Shown: positions 1 to 8,485 of the stretch, piece by piece | How positions within the stretch are numbered: the stretch's first letter is position 1 | Layout of the letters: the number at the start of each line of letters is the position of its first letter | Translations under genes and position numbers: made by a program | Assembly: GCA_019359015.1 (NCBI GenBank) | Contig: JAHHID010000004.1 | Span: 62,001 to 126,000 of the forward strand | Reading direction: 5' to 3' | Length of the DNA: 64,000 nt | DNA from: Spirirestis rafaelensis WJT71-NPBG6 | GTDB taxonomy: Bacteria; Cyanobacteriota; Cyanobacteriia; Cyanobacteriales; Nostocaceae | The notes under the pieces: model-generated | What the model was told of the DNA's origin: nothing | Seen by the model: only the letters and a program-made list of their open reading frames with translations | Databases searched by the model: none

Positions 1-491
1 GAAGTAATATACGCGGCACTAATTTTCCCTCTTAATGGTAAGCTGCGGTCTTCTTGTCGATACCAAGAACTAAATCGACAACTGACTCCTTCAGGAGATA
101 AATAATCTCCTAACTCTAAACCATAAACAAAGAAATCTTTATCAATGTTATGAAGTCTGGGTGAAATTCCCAAATCTGAGGTGTAGACAAAAGGTCGAAT
201 ATAAAAAGACTTAGTAGGCTTATTTCTTTTAACAAATTCAATTATAATTTCTTCGATTTTATCCGCTGGTAAGTTGTAGTGTAGGAATTTTGCACTGTCA
301 CTTAACCTTTGGCAATGGCGGTCTAATCTAAATAGTAAGATTTGTTTAGGTTCTTGTGGATCTAGGATACCTCGTAGTCCACCGAAAGCGCCAGTTCCAT
401 AATGCAAAGCATGAGTGGCGATGGAAATTTTTGCTTCTGCAAAAGGTAAAAATTCGTTTTGAAAGTAGGCGATCGCTAAAAAGTTGTACAT
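1..491 (-). CDS. ilvE: Branched-chain amino acid aminotransferase IlvE (5' part; 3' end off the window)
   Basis: PLP enzyme that transaminates the 2-oxo acids of Val, Leu and Ile in the last step of their synthesis (cytosol). The minus-strand frame is open from ATG at 491 to the window edge, about 163 codons, starting MYNFLAIAYFQNEFLPFAEA. It contains the fold-IV stretch THALHYGTGAFGGLRG, then LFRLDRHCQRLSDSAKF, FYIRPFVYTSDLGISPRL and, near the edge, SLPLRGKISAAYIT, whose Lys fits the PLP-binding lysine. The frame is intact but lacks the C-terminal half. A shorter overlapping frame at 346..579 is a shadow. Identification is by motif order and is secure at family level. Confidence 0.87.
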   Translation of the reverse strand, partial: MYNFLAIAYFQNEFLPFAEAKISIATHALHYGTGAFGGLRGILDPQEPKQILLFRLDRHCQRLSDSAKFLHYNLPADKIEEIIIEFVKRNKPTKSFYIRPFVYTSDLGISPRLHNIDKDFFVYGLELGDYLSPEGVSCRFSSWYRQEDRSLPLRGKISAAYIT

Positions 492-742
492 CAAAAAATA
501 AGTAGCTAATACTCCCAGTAACCGCAAAGATTACTTTGATTTGATTAACAATATATGCCATTCTGATATTTGTAGTCAAACAAAGCTTACTTTTTATTAA
601 CTAGTTGCTTTCTTTGGCGATCGCTATTATCAACTATTCCTTACTATTGCAAAAACATTGACTCAGAATTATAAAGCTTTATAGCCCCATCCAAAAAAGG
701 CTTGAGCTACTAAAGCACTCATATGCACTTTCTTTAAATCAT

Positions 743-1564
743 TTAATCAAGTAACCACATCTGAGAAGAATTATCCTCACCTTCATCCGGTTGATTTTGC
801 GCTAAATTTACTGATGAGCGGTGTGATTTTTTGTAGCTCCCGGCTGGTTTAAATTCATGTTGTTCTGGTTGCTCTTGCGCCGGTCTTTCCGATGAGTAAT
901 ATGATTTTTTGTAGTAGCTAGCGGCTGGTTTCAATTGATTTTGCTCAGGTTGGTGTTGCGGCGTTTTTTCTGATGATTGGTATGATTTTCTGTAGGTATC
1001 GGATGGTTTCAATTGATTTTGCTGAGGTTGATGTTGCGGCAGCTTTTCTGATGATTGGTATGATTTTCTGTAGCTGCTAGCTGGGATAAATTGCTTTTCT
1101 TGTTTTACAACAATGCTTTCTTTTTCCTTTTCCTTTTCTTTTTTGATAAGATTGTTTTCTTCTATAAGTTGGGAATTAGCTTCTGCAAGCTGTAGTGCAG
1201 CTTTCTTTGCATCGTAAAGCTCTTTTGTCAAACGTTCTACTAATGTTTTTTGTTCTGACAAAAGCGATTGTTCTTCAGACAAAGCTGACTGCAAATCACT
1301 ATTTTTTTGCTGTAATTTTTTTTCTTTCTGGCGTGATTGTTCTAAAGTTTCTTGCAACTCTTTGAGCATTGCTTCTAAATCAGCCTTAGTTGGACTTGTG
1401 CGTCTAGCCGGAGTTTGCTCAGGCGTATCTGTTGACAATTCCTCAGATGATTCGGCATGTTCTACAATTGCCTCAGCGGAAACTTCGATGGCAGATTCAC
1501 CTTCATTTGGTGTAAATTTTTGCACTTCTTCTTGTAGCACGTCGGCTACACGTCTCTTAACCAT
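743..1564 (-). CDS. Coiled-coil, Gln-rich repeat protein, candidate McdB-like partner of the adjacent ParA ATPase
   Basis: Predicted 273 aa. Start ATG 1564 is chosen because GGAGGAA lies 4 nt upstream; an in-frame ATG at 1576 has no such site. The N-terminus (MVKRRVADVLQEEV) is basic then acidic. Residues ~60-150 form a long coiled coil rich in Glu/Lys/Gln. Residues ~165-265 carry about four degenerate 25-residue repeats of the type YRKSYQSSEK...QNQLKP, and the tail ends SSQMWLLD with a single Trp. The start overlaps the stop of the ParA gene by 19 nt, so translation is probably coupled. Known of the family: McdB proteins, which pair with McdA ATPases to space carboxysomes, are Gln-rich, coiled-coil and end near an invariant Trp. 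McdB identity is inference; a generic ParA adaptor is the alternative. Confidence 0.6.
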   Translation of the reverse strand: MVKRRVADVLQEEVQKFTPNEGESAIEVSAEAIVEHAESSEELSTDTPEQTPARRTSPTKADLEAMLKELQETLEQSRQKEKKLQQKNSDLQSALSEEQSLLSEQKTLVERLTKELYDAKKAALQLAEANSQLIEENNLIKKEKEKEKESIVVKQEKQFIPASSYRKSYQSSEKLPQHQPQQNQLKPSDTYRKSYQSSEKTPQHQPEQNQLKPAASYYKKSYYSSERPAQEQPEQHEFKPAGSYKKSHRSSVNLAQNQPDEGEDNSSQMWLLD

Positions 1565-2151
1565 AATTTCCTCCAATCACGCTTTAATTCATCAGCCACG
1601 CGACGGTAGTCTGACTCCGCCTCGCGTGCATTATTTCCTCGCCATTGAGTAATCGCCATACCTTCCAGCGCTGCTCGTTCGTGTGCTTTGTAAGCACGGA
1701 TAAAGTTATTACAAGCAGGTATTCCTAACTTAACCAAGGTATTTTTAGCTTCCTGTGCTTCTGCCAAGCTACGTGTATCCACTTTGGTTAACAACACGCG
1801 ATGCGGTGTTCCCAAGGGAGTGACGGCTTTTTGAATTGTGTCAATTAGGACAGCTAAATCCATTGGCGCTGGGGGTGTAGGCAAAACTAAATAGTTTGCG
1901 ATCGCCAATACCGCCGCTAAAGCTTCAGACCGCAGCGCCGGGGGCGTATCTACCACTATTAAATCGTAACCTGTTATCTTTCCTAAATTACCTAAAAGTT
2001 GAGGATCTGTCTCTTGGGATAGGTCGAACCCTATACCATTGTGACTGCGGCTATACCACCAACTAGCAGAACCTTGAATATCTGCATCAATGAGAAGAAC
2101 CTTTTTCTCTTGAGCAAATGTTGCAGACAGATTTACTGCGGTAGTGGTTTT
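1546..2151 (-). CDS. ParA/McdA-like ATPase, exon 2 (gene split by group II intron)
   Basis: Joined to exon 1 (4862..4818) it encodes a 216-aa ParA-family ATPase. Exon 2 begins with the Walker A lysine, KTTTAVNLSATFAQEKK, then the A' motif VLLIDADIQGSASWWYSRS and Walker B YDLIVVDTPPAL, followed by LPTPPAPMDL and LLTKVDTRS. Known role: ParA ATPases dimerise on nucleoid DNA and position cargo (plasmids, chemoreceptors, carboxysomes) through a partner protein. The overlapping downstream gene is McdB-like, so this may be McdA of carboxysome positioning. The frame is intact up to the intron border; only a shorter ORF from 1956 appears if the intron is ignored. Function requires intron splicing. Confidence 0.75.
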   Translation of the reverse strand, partial: KTTTAVNLSATFAQEKKVLLIDADIQGSASWWYSRSHNGIGFDLSQETDPQLLGNLGKITGYDLIVVDTPPALRSEALAAVLAIANYLVLPTPPAPMDLAVLIDTIQKAVTPLGTPHRVLLTKVDTRSLAEAQEAKNTLVKLGIPACNNFIRAYKAHERAALEGMAITQWRGNNAREAESDYRRVADELKRDWRKLWLRDV

Positions 2152-2194
2152 GTTAGAGTCGATGAATAAGTCGCCTTATTTCACCTCTCGTTCA

Positions 2195-2228
2195 GAACCG
2201 GACGTGAGACTTTCACCTCATCCGGCTC
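2195..2228 (-). ncRNA. Group II intron domain V
   Basis: A 34-nt hairpin with the conserved form GAGCCGGAUGAGG, GAAA-containing bulge region, then the pairing strand ending CCGGUUC. This is the catalytic core of group II ribozymes. It is followed at 2194..2152 by domain VI, which can fold as a stem closed by a GCGA loop, leaving an unpaired adenosine 8 nt from the 3' splice site as the likely branch point. Confidence 0.88.
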
Positions 2229-2234
2229 CTCACT

Positions 2235-4046
2235 TTATTGGCAGAATGATTGTCTATACCTCTCTTGTCGGCGTTTCGTACTTTGGGGATTATAAGTTTG
2301 GTTCTTTATAATCCTTCGCATATCTTCGCCGTTCTTTTTCTTGTGGCAACTTAAGTGAAGTATCTGCTGATTTTCGATACCCTTTCTTCCTCCTTCAACA
2401 AGAGGAATTACATGGTCGATTTCATAGATGTCTTCACTTCTAACGTAAAGTCCACATATAGGACATTTACCTTTTTGTTTTTTCAGCAGTGTTGCTACTT
2501 TAGGCGGGATTTCGGGATATTGTCCCATTCGGGAAGACCAATATGCCCAATCCCCGTCATAGGGGCTTTTATCTTCTTTCACTTTGATGTGTCGGGAGAT
2601 TTCGGTGTCTCTATGCGATATACCGTAGAATAGTTCATCCTTGTTTTTAGATACTAAAACCCAGTTACCGTTTTTACCGGAAGCAAAATATTTTTGCTTA
2701 AGGTATTTGGAACCTTTCTTATCATGTTTTCTCTTACACCAACGCCAATATCTTTGGTATAGCCAGTCATCTATTTTCCTAAATACTTTGGAAGAGACTA
2801 CATATCGATAGTAATTGCTCCACCCACGTATTTTGGGGTTTAGATGTGCAATCACCCTATCAACCGATTGATTGGTCATTTTTTTCAGACCATTTTTCAA
2901 TTTGTTGTAGTGATTTCTGACTGATGATGCAGATGGTCGTATTATGGTTTTGTAATCCTTTGTTCTTGTAGCTAAGGATGAACCTGGGAAGCCTATTTTG
3001 CCTCCTTGGTCTTTTCCCACTACATGTTGTCGGATTTCAAATCCCAGGAAATCAAATCCTGGTTTTTGTCCTAGACATTCGTTCAAGGTGTGACTTATTC
3101 TGGTCTTCGCTTCTTTGAGTTCCAACCCCATTTTTGCTAGGAATTCTTCGGTAATTCTCTTGCACTCTAGTACGACGTTTAAATCTTTGTGTAAAATCAC
3201 AAAGTCGTCGGCGTATCTAATTACACTAACGCTTTGTCGTACTTGTTTCTTTGCGTATGGATGATTTTTCGGGGAGTATACTTTCACGTTCTCTTCTACC
3301 CAGTCTCTGACCGTGTTTTCTAGTCCGTGAAGAGCAATATTTGCCAGTAGTGGCGATATTATTCCTCCTTGTGGTACGCCCATCTCCGTTTTGGAGAATC
3401 TCTTTCCATCAACAACTCCAGCTTGGAGCCAAGCCTTGATTTGTCGCCGAAACTTAGGAAAGGTATTGAGTTTTTGCAAGAGAGCCTTGTGGTCAATCTT
3501 ATCGAAACATTGGGCTACATCTGCGTCTAAGACATATTTATTCTGTCTGGAGATACAGTTAAATATGGCATCAATTGCATCTTGGCATGACCTGGCAGGG
3601 CGGAACCCGTATGAATTTTCTTCAAATCGAGCTTCCCATTCTGGCTCAAGCGCCATTGCTGTTAATGCCTGTAGTGCCCTGTCTTCGATGGTAGGGATGC
3701 CTAGTGGCCTTTTTTCCGCCTTACCTGGTTTGGGTATCCAAACTCTCCGGGTGGGGCTGGCTTTGTATGAGTATTTAAGGTTTTCAATTAGAACAACTTT
3801 ATGCTCATCTTTAAGGCTTTTTACACCGTCGGTTCCAGCGGTATTTCTACCCTGGTTCTCTTGTGTAACTTTCCTAACCGCTAGACATCTGGCTGACCAA
3901 GAATTTACTAGTAATCTTTGCAGTTTACGCACACTGCTGATGTCGCCACATTCTGAGGCTTTGAAAATTCTCTTTTGAAGCTTGAAAACGTTAGCTCGGC
4001 ATTTCGCCCAGTCTATTTCGTTCCATTCATACCTCTGAGGGTTCAT
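2235..4046 (-). CDS. Group II intron reverse transcriptase/maturase with HNH endonuclease (LtrA-like)
   Basis: 603-aa multifunctional intron protein that helps the intron RNA splice and copies it into new DNA sites. The N-terminal RT-0 region has FKLQKRIFKAS and AGTDGVKSL; RT motifs include PLGIPTIEDRALQAL, GFRPARSCQDAI and the catalytic YADD near residue 278. The maturase (X) domain follows with LNPKIRGWSNYYRYV. The C-terminus is an HNH nuclease with CPICG (about residue 528), YEIDHVIPL and HLSCHKKKNG. Length and motifs are complete, so the protein is probably active. It lies entirely inside the intron in the same orientation as the host gene. Confidence 0.95.
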   Translation of the reverse strand: MNPQRYEWNEIDWAKCRANVFKLQKRIFKASECGDISSVRKLQRLLVNSWSARCLAVRKVTQENQGRNTAGTDGVKSLKDEHKVVLIENLKYSYKASPTRRVWIPKPGKAEKRPLGIPTIEDRALQALTAMALEPEWEARFEENSYGFRPARSCQDAIDAIFNCISRQNKYVLDADVAQCFDKIDHKALLQKLNTFPKFRRQIKAWLQAGVVDGKRFSKTEMGVPQGGIISPLLANIALHGLENTVRDWVEENVKVYSPKNHPYAKKQVRQSVSVIRYADDFVILHKDLNVVLECKRITEEFLAKMGLELKEAKTRISHTLNECLGQKPGFDFLGFEIRQHVVGKDQGGKIGFPGSSLATRTKDYKTIIRPSASSVRNHYNKLKNGLKKMTNQSVDRVIAHLNPKIRGWSNYYRYVVSSKVFRKIDDWLYQRYWRWCKRKHDKKGSKYLKQKYFASGKNGNWVLVSKNKDELFYGISHRDTEISRHIKVKEDKSPYDGDWAYWSSRMGQYPEIPPKVATLLKKQKGKCPICGLYVRSEDIYEIDHVIPLVEGGRKGIENQQILHLSCHKKKNGEDMRRIIKNQTYNPQSTKRRQERYRQSFCQ

Positions 4047-4817
4047 GCTTTTTACTTCTACTTGATATTTTCATTCCAATAAAATGTGTACTTGTCAGCT
4101 TATATCTTTCATTACAAAAGACCATTTGCTTCGAGTACAATCCTTCCCCGATATCTCATGCGCTTGGTTAGCTGCTCGAAAATCGACCTTTCGAGAGAAA
4201 ATATCGGTTTAACTCGTTCCCATTGTCCGTTTGACTGTGGCTTCGATACTTGCCTATTCGCCGGAAGATTTAACGGTTCCTTGGATTCATATGTTGACAT
4301 AATGAATCCCTTTTTCTGAATGAATGTGAGTAATTCATTCATCAATCTTCTGAGCATATTTCGCTCCCCGCGTTTCAGCCCATTTGCGCGGGACTTAGGT
4401 GTAACGACGATTCTGACAGCAAGTTCACTTTCGTTTATCGGTTCCACACTGCTTGCAGCTTCGACCACAGGTTTTGGGCTTGTAGTTTTAGCCGCTTTCA
4501 CCCCATGCACTGACCAGGTTTGATAACCATTCTCTCCCGGCTGGGAATCCCTTATGGGATTGCTGTGTGCTTTCTCCCCCAGGAACTGGGAGGGTAGGAA
4601 TTTTACGGAATTCAACACCACTAGAGTACGGTTAACCGTACTTACTCTTTGTAAAGTTAATTTAACTTTTGAGAGCTTCATGGTGTTGTTCCTTGTAATC
4701 ACCTTACTCAGACAATGAGTTGTGGGAATCCACTTTGAGGATATTAAATTCCCCTATTTAGATGTCCCACGCTGAACTCCAAACCCGAAGGCTTGTTCAT
4801 TCGGCAACGAGCCGCAC

Positions 4818-4862
4818 ACCCACGCCACCTTTGCCGTTGAGGATAGCGATGATTTTTGCCAC
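4818..4862 (-). CDS. ParA/McdA-like ATPase, exon 1 (15 codons, ends inside Walker A)
   Basis: Exon 1 starts with GTG at 4862, directly after an in-frame TAA, and reads MAKIIAILNGKGGVG. The last codon is the Gly (GGT) of the deviant Walker A motif. Joining it to exon 2 gives GKGGVGKTTTAVN in frame with no base missing or added. The exact fit of both borders to a canonical ParA P-loop is the evidence that the exon is real. No strong Shine-Dalgarno sequence is seen upstream. Confidence 0.75.
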
Positions 4863-5055
4863 TTAATTTTTGCTACCGAGGCTACCTTACAAGACTATAC
4901 CTCTTTGTGTGACATAAAAGCATGGGGCATTGGGCAATTTTAGGAGAGCAAAAGGGACTCATGAGAAAGGTAAAAGGTATGTAAATAAAGAGTTATATAA
5001 AGTTCGCATATTATATTTTCTTCCCCTTTCCCCCTTTCCCAATCATAGGCAGATG

Positions 5056-5245
5056 CTCCACTTGGGGAGCCACTGCGTTGGACGGGTTTCCCGGCAGTCG
5101 CGCAAGTGGCGTGAAACCCCTTGGCGCTAGCCTCTCCCTTTGGGAGAAGACCCTTACGGGTGACGCTCCTGCGTCGCTAACGGCAGTTACTCTTCTTGGG
5201 GAGACCCCAAGACCGTACTGCCTCACCGCACTGCCTCCCCTTTCC
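5056..5245. repeat. Mosaic of dispersed palindromic repeat modules upstream of the P450 gene
   Basis: A GC-rich block of short palindromic modules in otherwise AT-rich spacer. Two modules recur at 17700..17825: the block around TGACGCTCCTGCGTCGCTAACG in direct orientation, and the block containing GGACGGGTTTCCCGG in inverted orientation, each with one or two mismatches. The block is open in the P450 frame, which artificially lengthens that ORF by 74 codons. It is a dispersed intergenic repeat; coding function is not supported. Confidence 0.7.
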
Positions 5246-5299
5246 CCCTGTTCAATAGGCAACGATAGAATCGAGAAGCCATCAACTTTAGAAGCGTAT

Positions 5300-6706
5300 A
5301 TGACAGCCAACCAAAGCCTACCTGATGGACCAAAAATGCCAACATTTCTGCGGCGAATGAAATTTATTTTTCAGCCGTTGGAACACGCTGATAATTTTGC
5401 GAAAGCTTATGGTGACACCTTCACTCTTTCAAATACAAGTGATTCTGCGATTGTCTACTTTAGTCATCCGCAAGCATTACAAGAGATTTTTGCTGCTGAT
5501 TCCAGCCATTTTGAGAGTGGAAGGGGAAATCGGGGTTTAAGATTTTTGCTAGGGGATAATTCTTTAATTTTATTGGATGGCGATCGCCACCACCGCCAAC
5601 GTCAACTATTAACCCCTCCTTTTCATGGTGATAGAATGCGGGCTTATGGTGAAATTATCCGCCAAATCACCCAGCAAATAAGCGACGAGTGGAAAATTAA
5701 CAAGCCTTTTAATATTCGTTCGTCGATGCAAGAAATCACCATGCGTGTCATCTTGCGAGTTGTATTTGGTTTAGATGAGGGACAGCGTTTTCAAGAACTT
5801 CGTCAGCTACTGACATCCGTGCTGGATTTCATGGGTTCCCCTTTGATGTCCAGCGTCTTCTTTTTTCGGTTTATACAAAAAGATTTAGGCGCATGGAGTC
5901 CTTGGGGTCGGGTGCTGCGCTTGATCAAACAAATTGATGAACTCGTTTATGCTCTAATTAAAGAACGAAGAACTGAATCCAACCAAAATCGCCAAGATAT
6001 CCTCAGTTTGATGATGTCGGCTCGTTATGATGATGGACAGCCCATGTCGGATGAAGAGTTACGCGATGAGTTAATGACGCTGCTGGTTGCCGGACATGAA
6101 ACCACAGCTTCGGCATTGACTTGGGCTTTTTATTGGATTGATTATTTACCAGAGGTGCGTGACAAACTACTAAAAGAACTTGCTCCCCTTGGTAACAACC
6201 CAGATCCGAGTATTATTGCTAAACTGCCTTATTTAAATGCAGTTTGCCAAGAAACACTGCGAATTTATCCAATTGTAATGACTGGTTTTATTCGGGTAGT
6301 CAAATCCCCAATTGAAATCATGGGTTATCATCTACCAGTAAAAACTATAGTAGTCCCTAGTATATATTTAGCCCACCAGCGCGAAGAAGTCTACCCACAA
6401 CCCAAGCAGTTCAAACCAGAACGCTTTTTAGAAAGACAATTTTCTCAATACGAGTATTTACCCTTCGGTGGTGGTAATCGTCGCTGTATTGGTATGGCTT
6501 TTGCTCAGTATGAAATGAAACTGGTGTTGGCAACAATTCTTTCTCGCTTTCAAGTCTCGCTAGTAAATAAGCGTCCTGTGCGTCCTGTGCGCCGTGGTTT
6601 GACTTTAGCCGCACCAGCGGGAATGCAGATGATTGCAACGCCTCACGTGAAGCGGGAAGGGGACGGGGAAAAGGAAAAGAAAAACATGCACCCCTTGACT
6701 AGTTGA
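5300..6706 (+). CDS. Cytochrome P450, CYP110-like
   Basis: 468-aa heme monooxygenase. Start ATG 5300 (MTANQSLPDGPKMPTFLRRM) is chosen because the longer frame from 5078 runs through dispersed repeats. Motifs in order: I-helix AGHETTAS near residue 265, ExxR in QETLRIYP near 317, PERF, and the heme loop FGGGNRRCIG with the axial Cys at about 396. The PDGPKMPTFLRR N-terminus and overall sequence match the CYP110 family of filamentous cyanobacteria, whose members oxidise fatty acids and terpenoids; the substrate here is unknown. No redox partner gene is adjacent. The last ~20 residues are hydrophilic, low-complexity and repeat-like. Confidence 0.92.
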   Translation: MTANQSLPDGPKMPTFLRRMKFIFQPLEHADNFAKAYGDTFTLSNTSDSAIVYFSHPQALQEIFAADSSHFESGRGNRGLRFLLGDNSLILLDGDRHHRQRQLLTPPFHGDRMRAYGEIIRQITQQISDEWKINKPFNIRSSMQEITMRVILRVVFGLDEGQRFQELRQLLTSVLDFMGSPLMSSVFFFRFIQKDLGAWSPWGRVLRLIKQIDELVYALIKERRTESNQNRQDILSLMMSARYDDGQPMSDEELRDELMTLLVAGHETTASALTWAFYWIDYLPEVRDKLLKELAPLGNNPDPSIIAKLPYLNAVCQETLRIYPIVMTGFIRVVKSPIEIMGYHLPVKTIVVPSIYLAHQREEVYPQPKQFKPERFLERQFSQYEYLPFGGGNRRCIGMAFAQYEMKLVLATILSRFQVSLVNKRPVRPVRRGLTLAAPAGMQMIATPHVKREGDGEKEKKNMHPLTS

Positions 6707-6710
6707 CTAG

Positions 6711-6731
6711 TTCCCAGTCTGAGACTGGGAA
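6711..6731. repeat. Perfect 10-bp inverted repeat after the P450 gene
   Basis: TTCCCAGTCT, one base, AGACTGGGAA. No T-tract follows, so it resembles a dispersed palindromic element rather than an intrinsic terminator. The rest of 6707..7098 is AT-rich with no gene that I can support. Confidence 0.6.
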
Positions 6732-7098
6732 TACCTTAAAGGAGGTTCTGCCTCCAGATTTTAGGGGAGGCAGCAGCCCACTGTAAGTGCGTGACAAAAC
6801 AGAGTCTTGTCACGAGAAAAAGCGGGTTTTTAACTTTAATTACCTCACCAAAATTTATTCGCAGGGTGGAAACATCAATTATCATCTCTTCGTCAAGGTG
6901 GTGGGTGTTTTCCACCCTTTTATTATTAAATGATTTGATTTGAATTGCTTTTGCCAATGGCAATGGCACAAATTTTTGTGTTTGTATATTTTAATTATTA
7001 AATATTTATTGATTTTTTTGGTATTTTATTTTCCTGATGCAAAGCAAAATCCTGGTAAATAAAGTTTAAGTAAATGTAAATACATTTTAAACACACAC

Positions 7099-8412
7099 AT
7101 GAAATGTCGCTTATTTTTGGCAAGCTTGGCTAGTTTAGTGTTAATGTCTGAGCAAGCAAATGCAGCTAAATTAGAATCCTGGTATTTTGACCAAGCTCAA
7201 AATCAGTTACATATCACCACCGATTCTGGTATACAGCCTAAAGCTTTTTTACTTGATAACCCTAAACGATTAGTAATTGACTTACCTGGAACTAGGATTG
7301 ACACTACAACTATGCGAAAAAGCTTTGGCAAAGCTATTAAAGAAATTCGCATTGGACAACCTGATGAACAAAGCACTCGATTAGTAATTGAATTAGCACC
7401 TGGTTACAATATTTCTCCTCAAGGTCTTACAATTAAAGGCGATTCGCGTTCACATTGGGTCGTGAATTTTTCATCAATTGACCGCCAGCCAAGTGATATA
7501 TCAGTTTCGGGTGGTGAAAACCGCCAAGATATTGCGATCGCACCAAGTGATGCTTCTACGTTTGCAGGAGTTGTGAATTTAGGTCAAGAAATACCTGTTT
7601 TAAATTCGCAAATTAAAGCATTAATGAATCGTTATCGTTCTTTAAATCCGGGAATGTTTTTCTTAGATTTACAAACAGGGAACTATGTAGATATTAATGG
7701 CGAAAAGATATTTTCAGCAGCTAGTACTATCAAATTTCCGGTTTTGGTAGCTTTGTATGAAGAAATAGATGCTGGTAGAATTAAGCTGAATGAAAAACTG
7801 GTGATGCGCCGTGGCTTGATTGCAAATGAAGCTGGAACAATGCAATTCAAACCCGTAGGTACAAAATTCAGCGTTTTGCAAACTGTCACTAATATGATGG
7901 TTATTAGCGACAATACGGCGACTAATATGATTATCGACCGTTTGGGCGGAGAAACTAAACTAAATCAACGCTTTCGTAATTGGGGCTTGCAAAATACAGT
8001 AATTCGTAATAATCTTCCAGATATCGGTGGCACGAATACAACTAGTCCGAAAGATTTGGTAAGACTATCAGCCTTACTTACTAACAATCGTTTGCTATCA
8101 CCACAAAGCCGCAATCAAGTTTTAGCAATCATGCGCCGCAATCAGAATAGATCGTTACTTCCTGCTGGCATAGATAAGAAAGCTGTAATTGCTCACAAAA
8201 CTGGTACACTCAGATTTGTGTTGGGCGATGCTGGCATAATTCAAATGCCAAACGGTAAAAGCTATTTAGCGGGTATTTTAGTACGCAGACCTAACCACGA
8301 CGATCGAGCAATGTACTTTATTCGTCAAGTGTCAAAAGCGGTTTATAACTATTTGGGCGAGTCAAAAGTTGGCAATATTCCCGCTAGTCAATCTACCTTT
8401 GTAGATCGTTGA
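7099..8412 (+). CDS. AMIN-domain protein fused to a class A beta-lactamase-like serine hydrolase
   Basis: 437-aa exported protein. Signal peptide ends near ANA (residue ~23). An AMIN domain (about 24-125, LDNPKRLVIDLPG and STRLVIELAPG), which binds cell wall or secretin partners, precedes a penicillin-binding/beta-lactamase fold (about 175-425). Active-site motifs are S209-T-I-K, S270-D-N and K367-T-G. I see no ExxLN general-base motif in the loop between SDN and KTG (sequence there is NNLPDIGGTNTTSP), so a peptidoglycan peptidase/esterase is as likely as beta-lactam hydrolysis. AMIN plus beta-lactamase fusions are common in cyanobacteria. Single gene, AT-rich upstream region. Confidence 0.85.
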   Translation: MKCRLFLASLASLVLMSEQANAAKLESWYFDQAQNQLHITTDSGIQPKAFLLDNPKRLVIDLPGTRIDTTTMRKSFGKAIKEIRIGQPDEQSTRLVIELAPGYNISPQGLTIKGDSRSHWVVNFSSIDRQPSDISVSGGENRQDIAIAPSDASTFAGVVNLGQEIPVLNSQIKALMNRYRSLNPGMFFLDLQTGNYVDINGEKIFSAASTIKFPVLVALYEEIDAGRIKLNEKLVMRRGLIANEAGTMQFKPVGTKFSVLQTVTNMMVISDNTATNMIIDRLGGETKLNQRFRNWGLQNTVIRNNLPDIGGTNTTSPKDLVRLSALLTNNRLLSPQSRNQVLAIMRRNQNRSLLPAGIDKKAVIAHKTGTLRFVLGDAGIIQMPNGKSYLAGILVRRPNHDDRAMYFIRQVSKAVYNYLGESKVGNIPASQSTFVDR

Positions 8413-8424
8413 CGCGAAAGTATT

Positions 8425-8485
8425 TGTAGTGGGCACTTAAGTGCCCTTAAATTAAGCTTTTAATAAGCGTTTCAAGGCTTACTAC
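8425..8485. repeat. Palindromic dispersed repeat containing the HDAC-gene stop codon
   Basis: Contains GGGCACTTAAGTGCCC followed by a second weak hairpin ending GCTTACTAC. The reverse complement of the whole element recurs at 53587..53635 with a few changes. The TAG of the minus-strand hydrolase gene (8482..8484) lies inside it. Confidence 0.65.

Larger units (their letters stand above)
2152..4817 (-). mobile_element. Group II intron (2666 nt) with intact maturase ORF, inserted in ParA Walker A
   Basis: The 5' border begins GTGCGGCTCG, matching the GUGYG consensus. The 3' end shows a 34-nt domain V (2195..2228) and a domain VI hairpin with an unpaired A followed by CTCTAAC at the splice site. 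Borders were fixed by requiring that the exons rebuild a canonical ParA P-loop. The maturase ORF lies in domain IV and ends 6 nt before domain V. The element has all parts expected of a mobile, self-splicing retroelement: ribozyme core, reverse transcriptase, maturase and HNH nuclease. No second copy is visible in this window. Exact borders agree with the consensus but splicing was not tested. Confidence 0.9.

Noticed and set aside
346-579. 77-codon minus-strand ORF at the left edge
   Set aside because: It overlaps the ilvE frame, which has clear aminotransferase motifs; this is an out-of-frame shadow.
4112-4702. 196-codon minus-strand ORF inside the group II intron upstream of the maturase
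   Set aside because: It overlaps the ribozyme domains I-III, which must be RNA structure, and its product has no recognisable protein features. Most likely a chance frame.
5078-5299. 74-codon N-terminal extension of the P450 ORF
   Set aside because: The extension translates dispersed palindromic repeats; the family N-terminus starts at ATG 5300.
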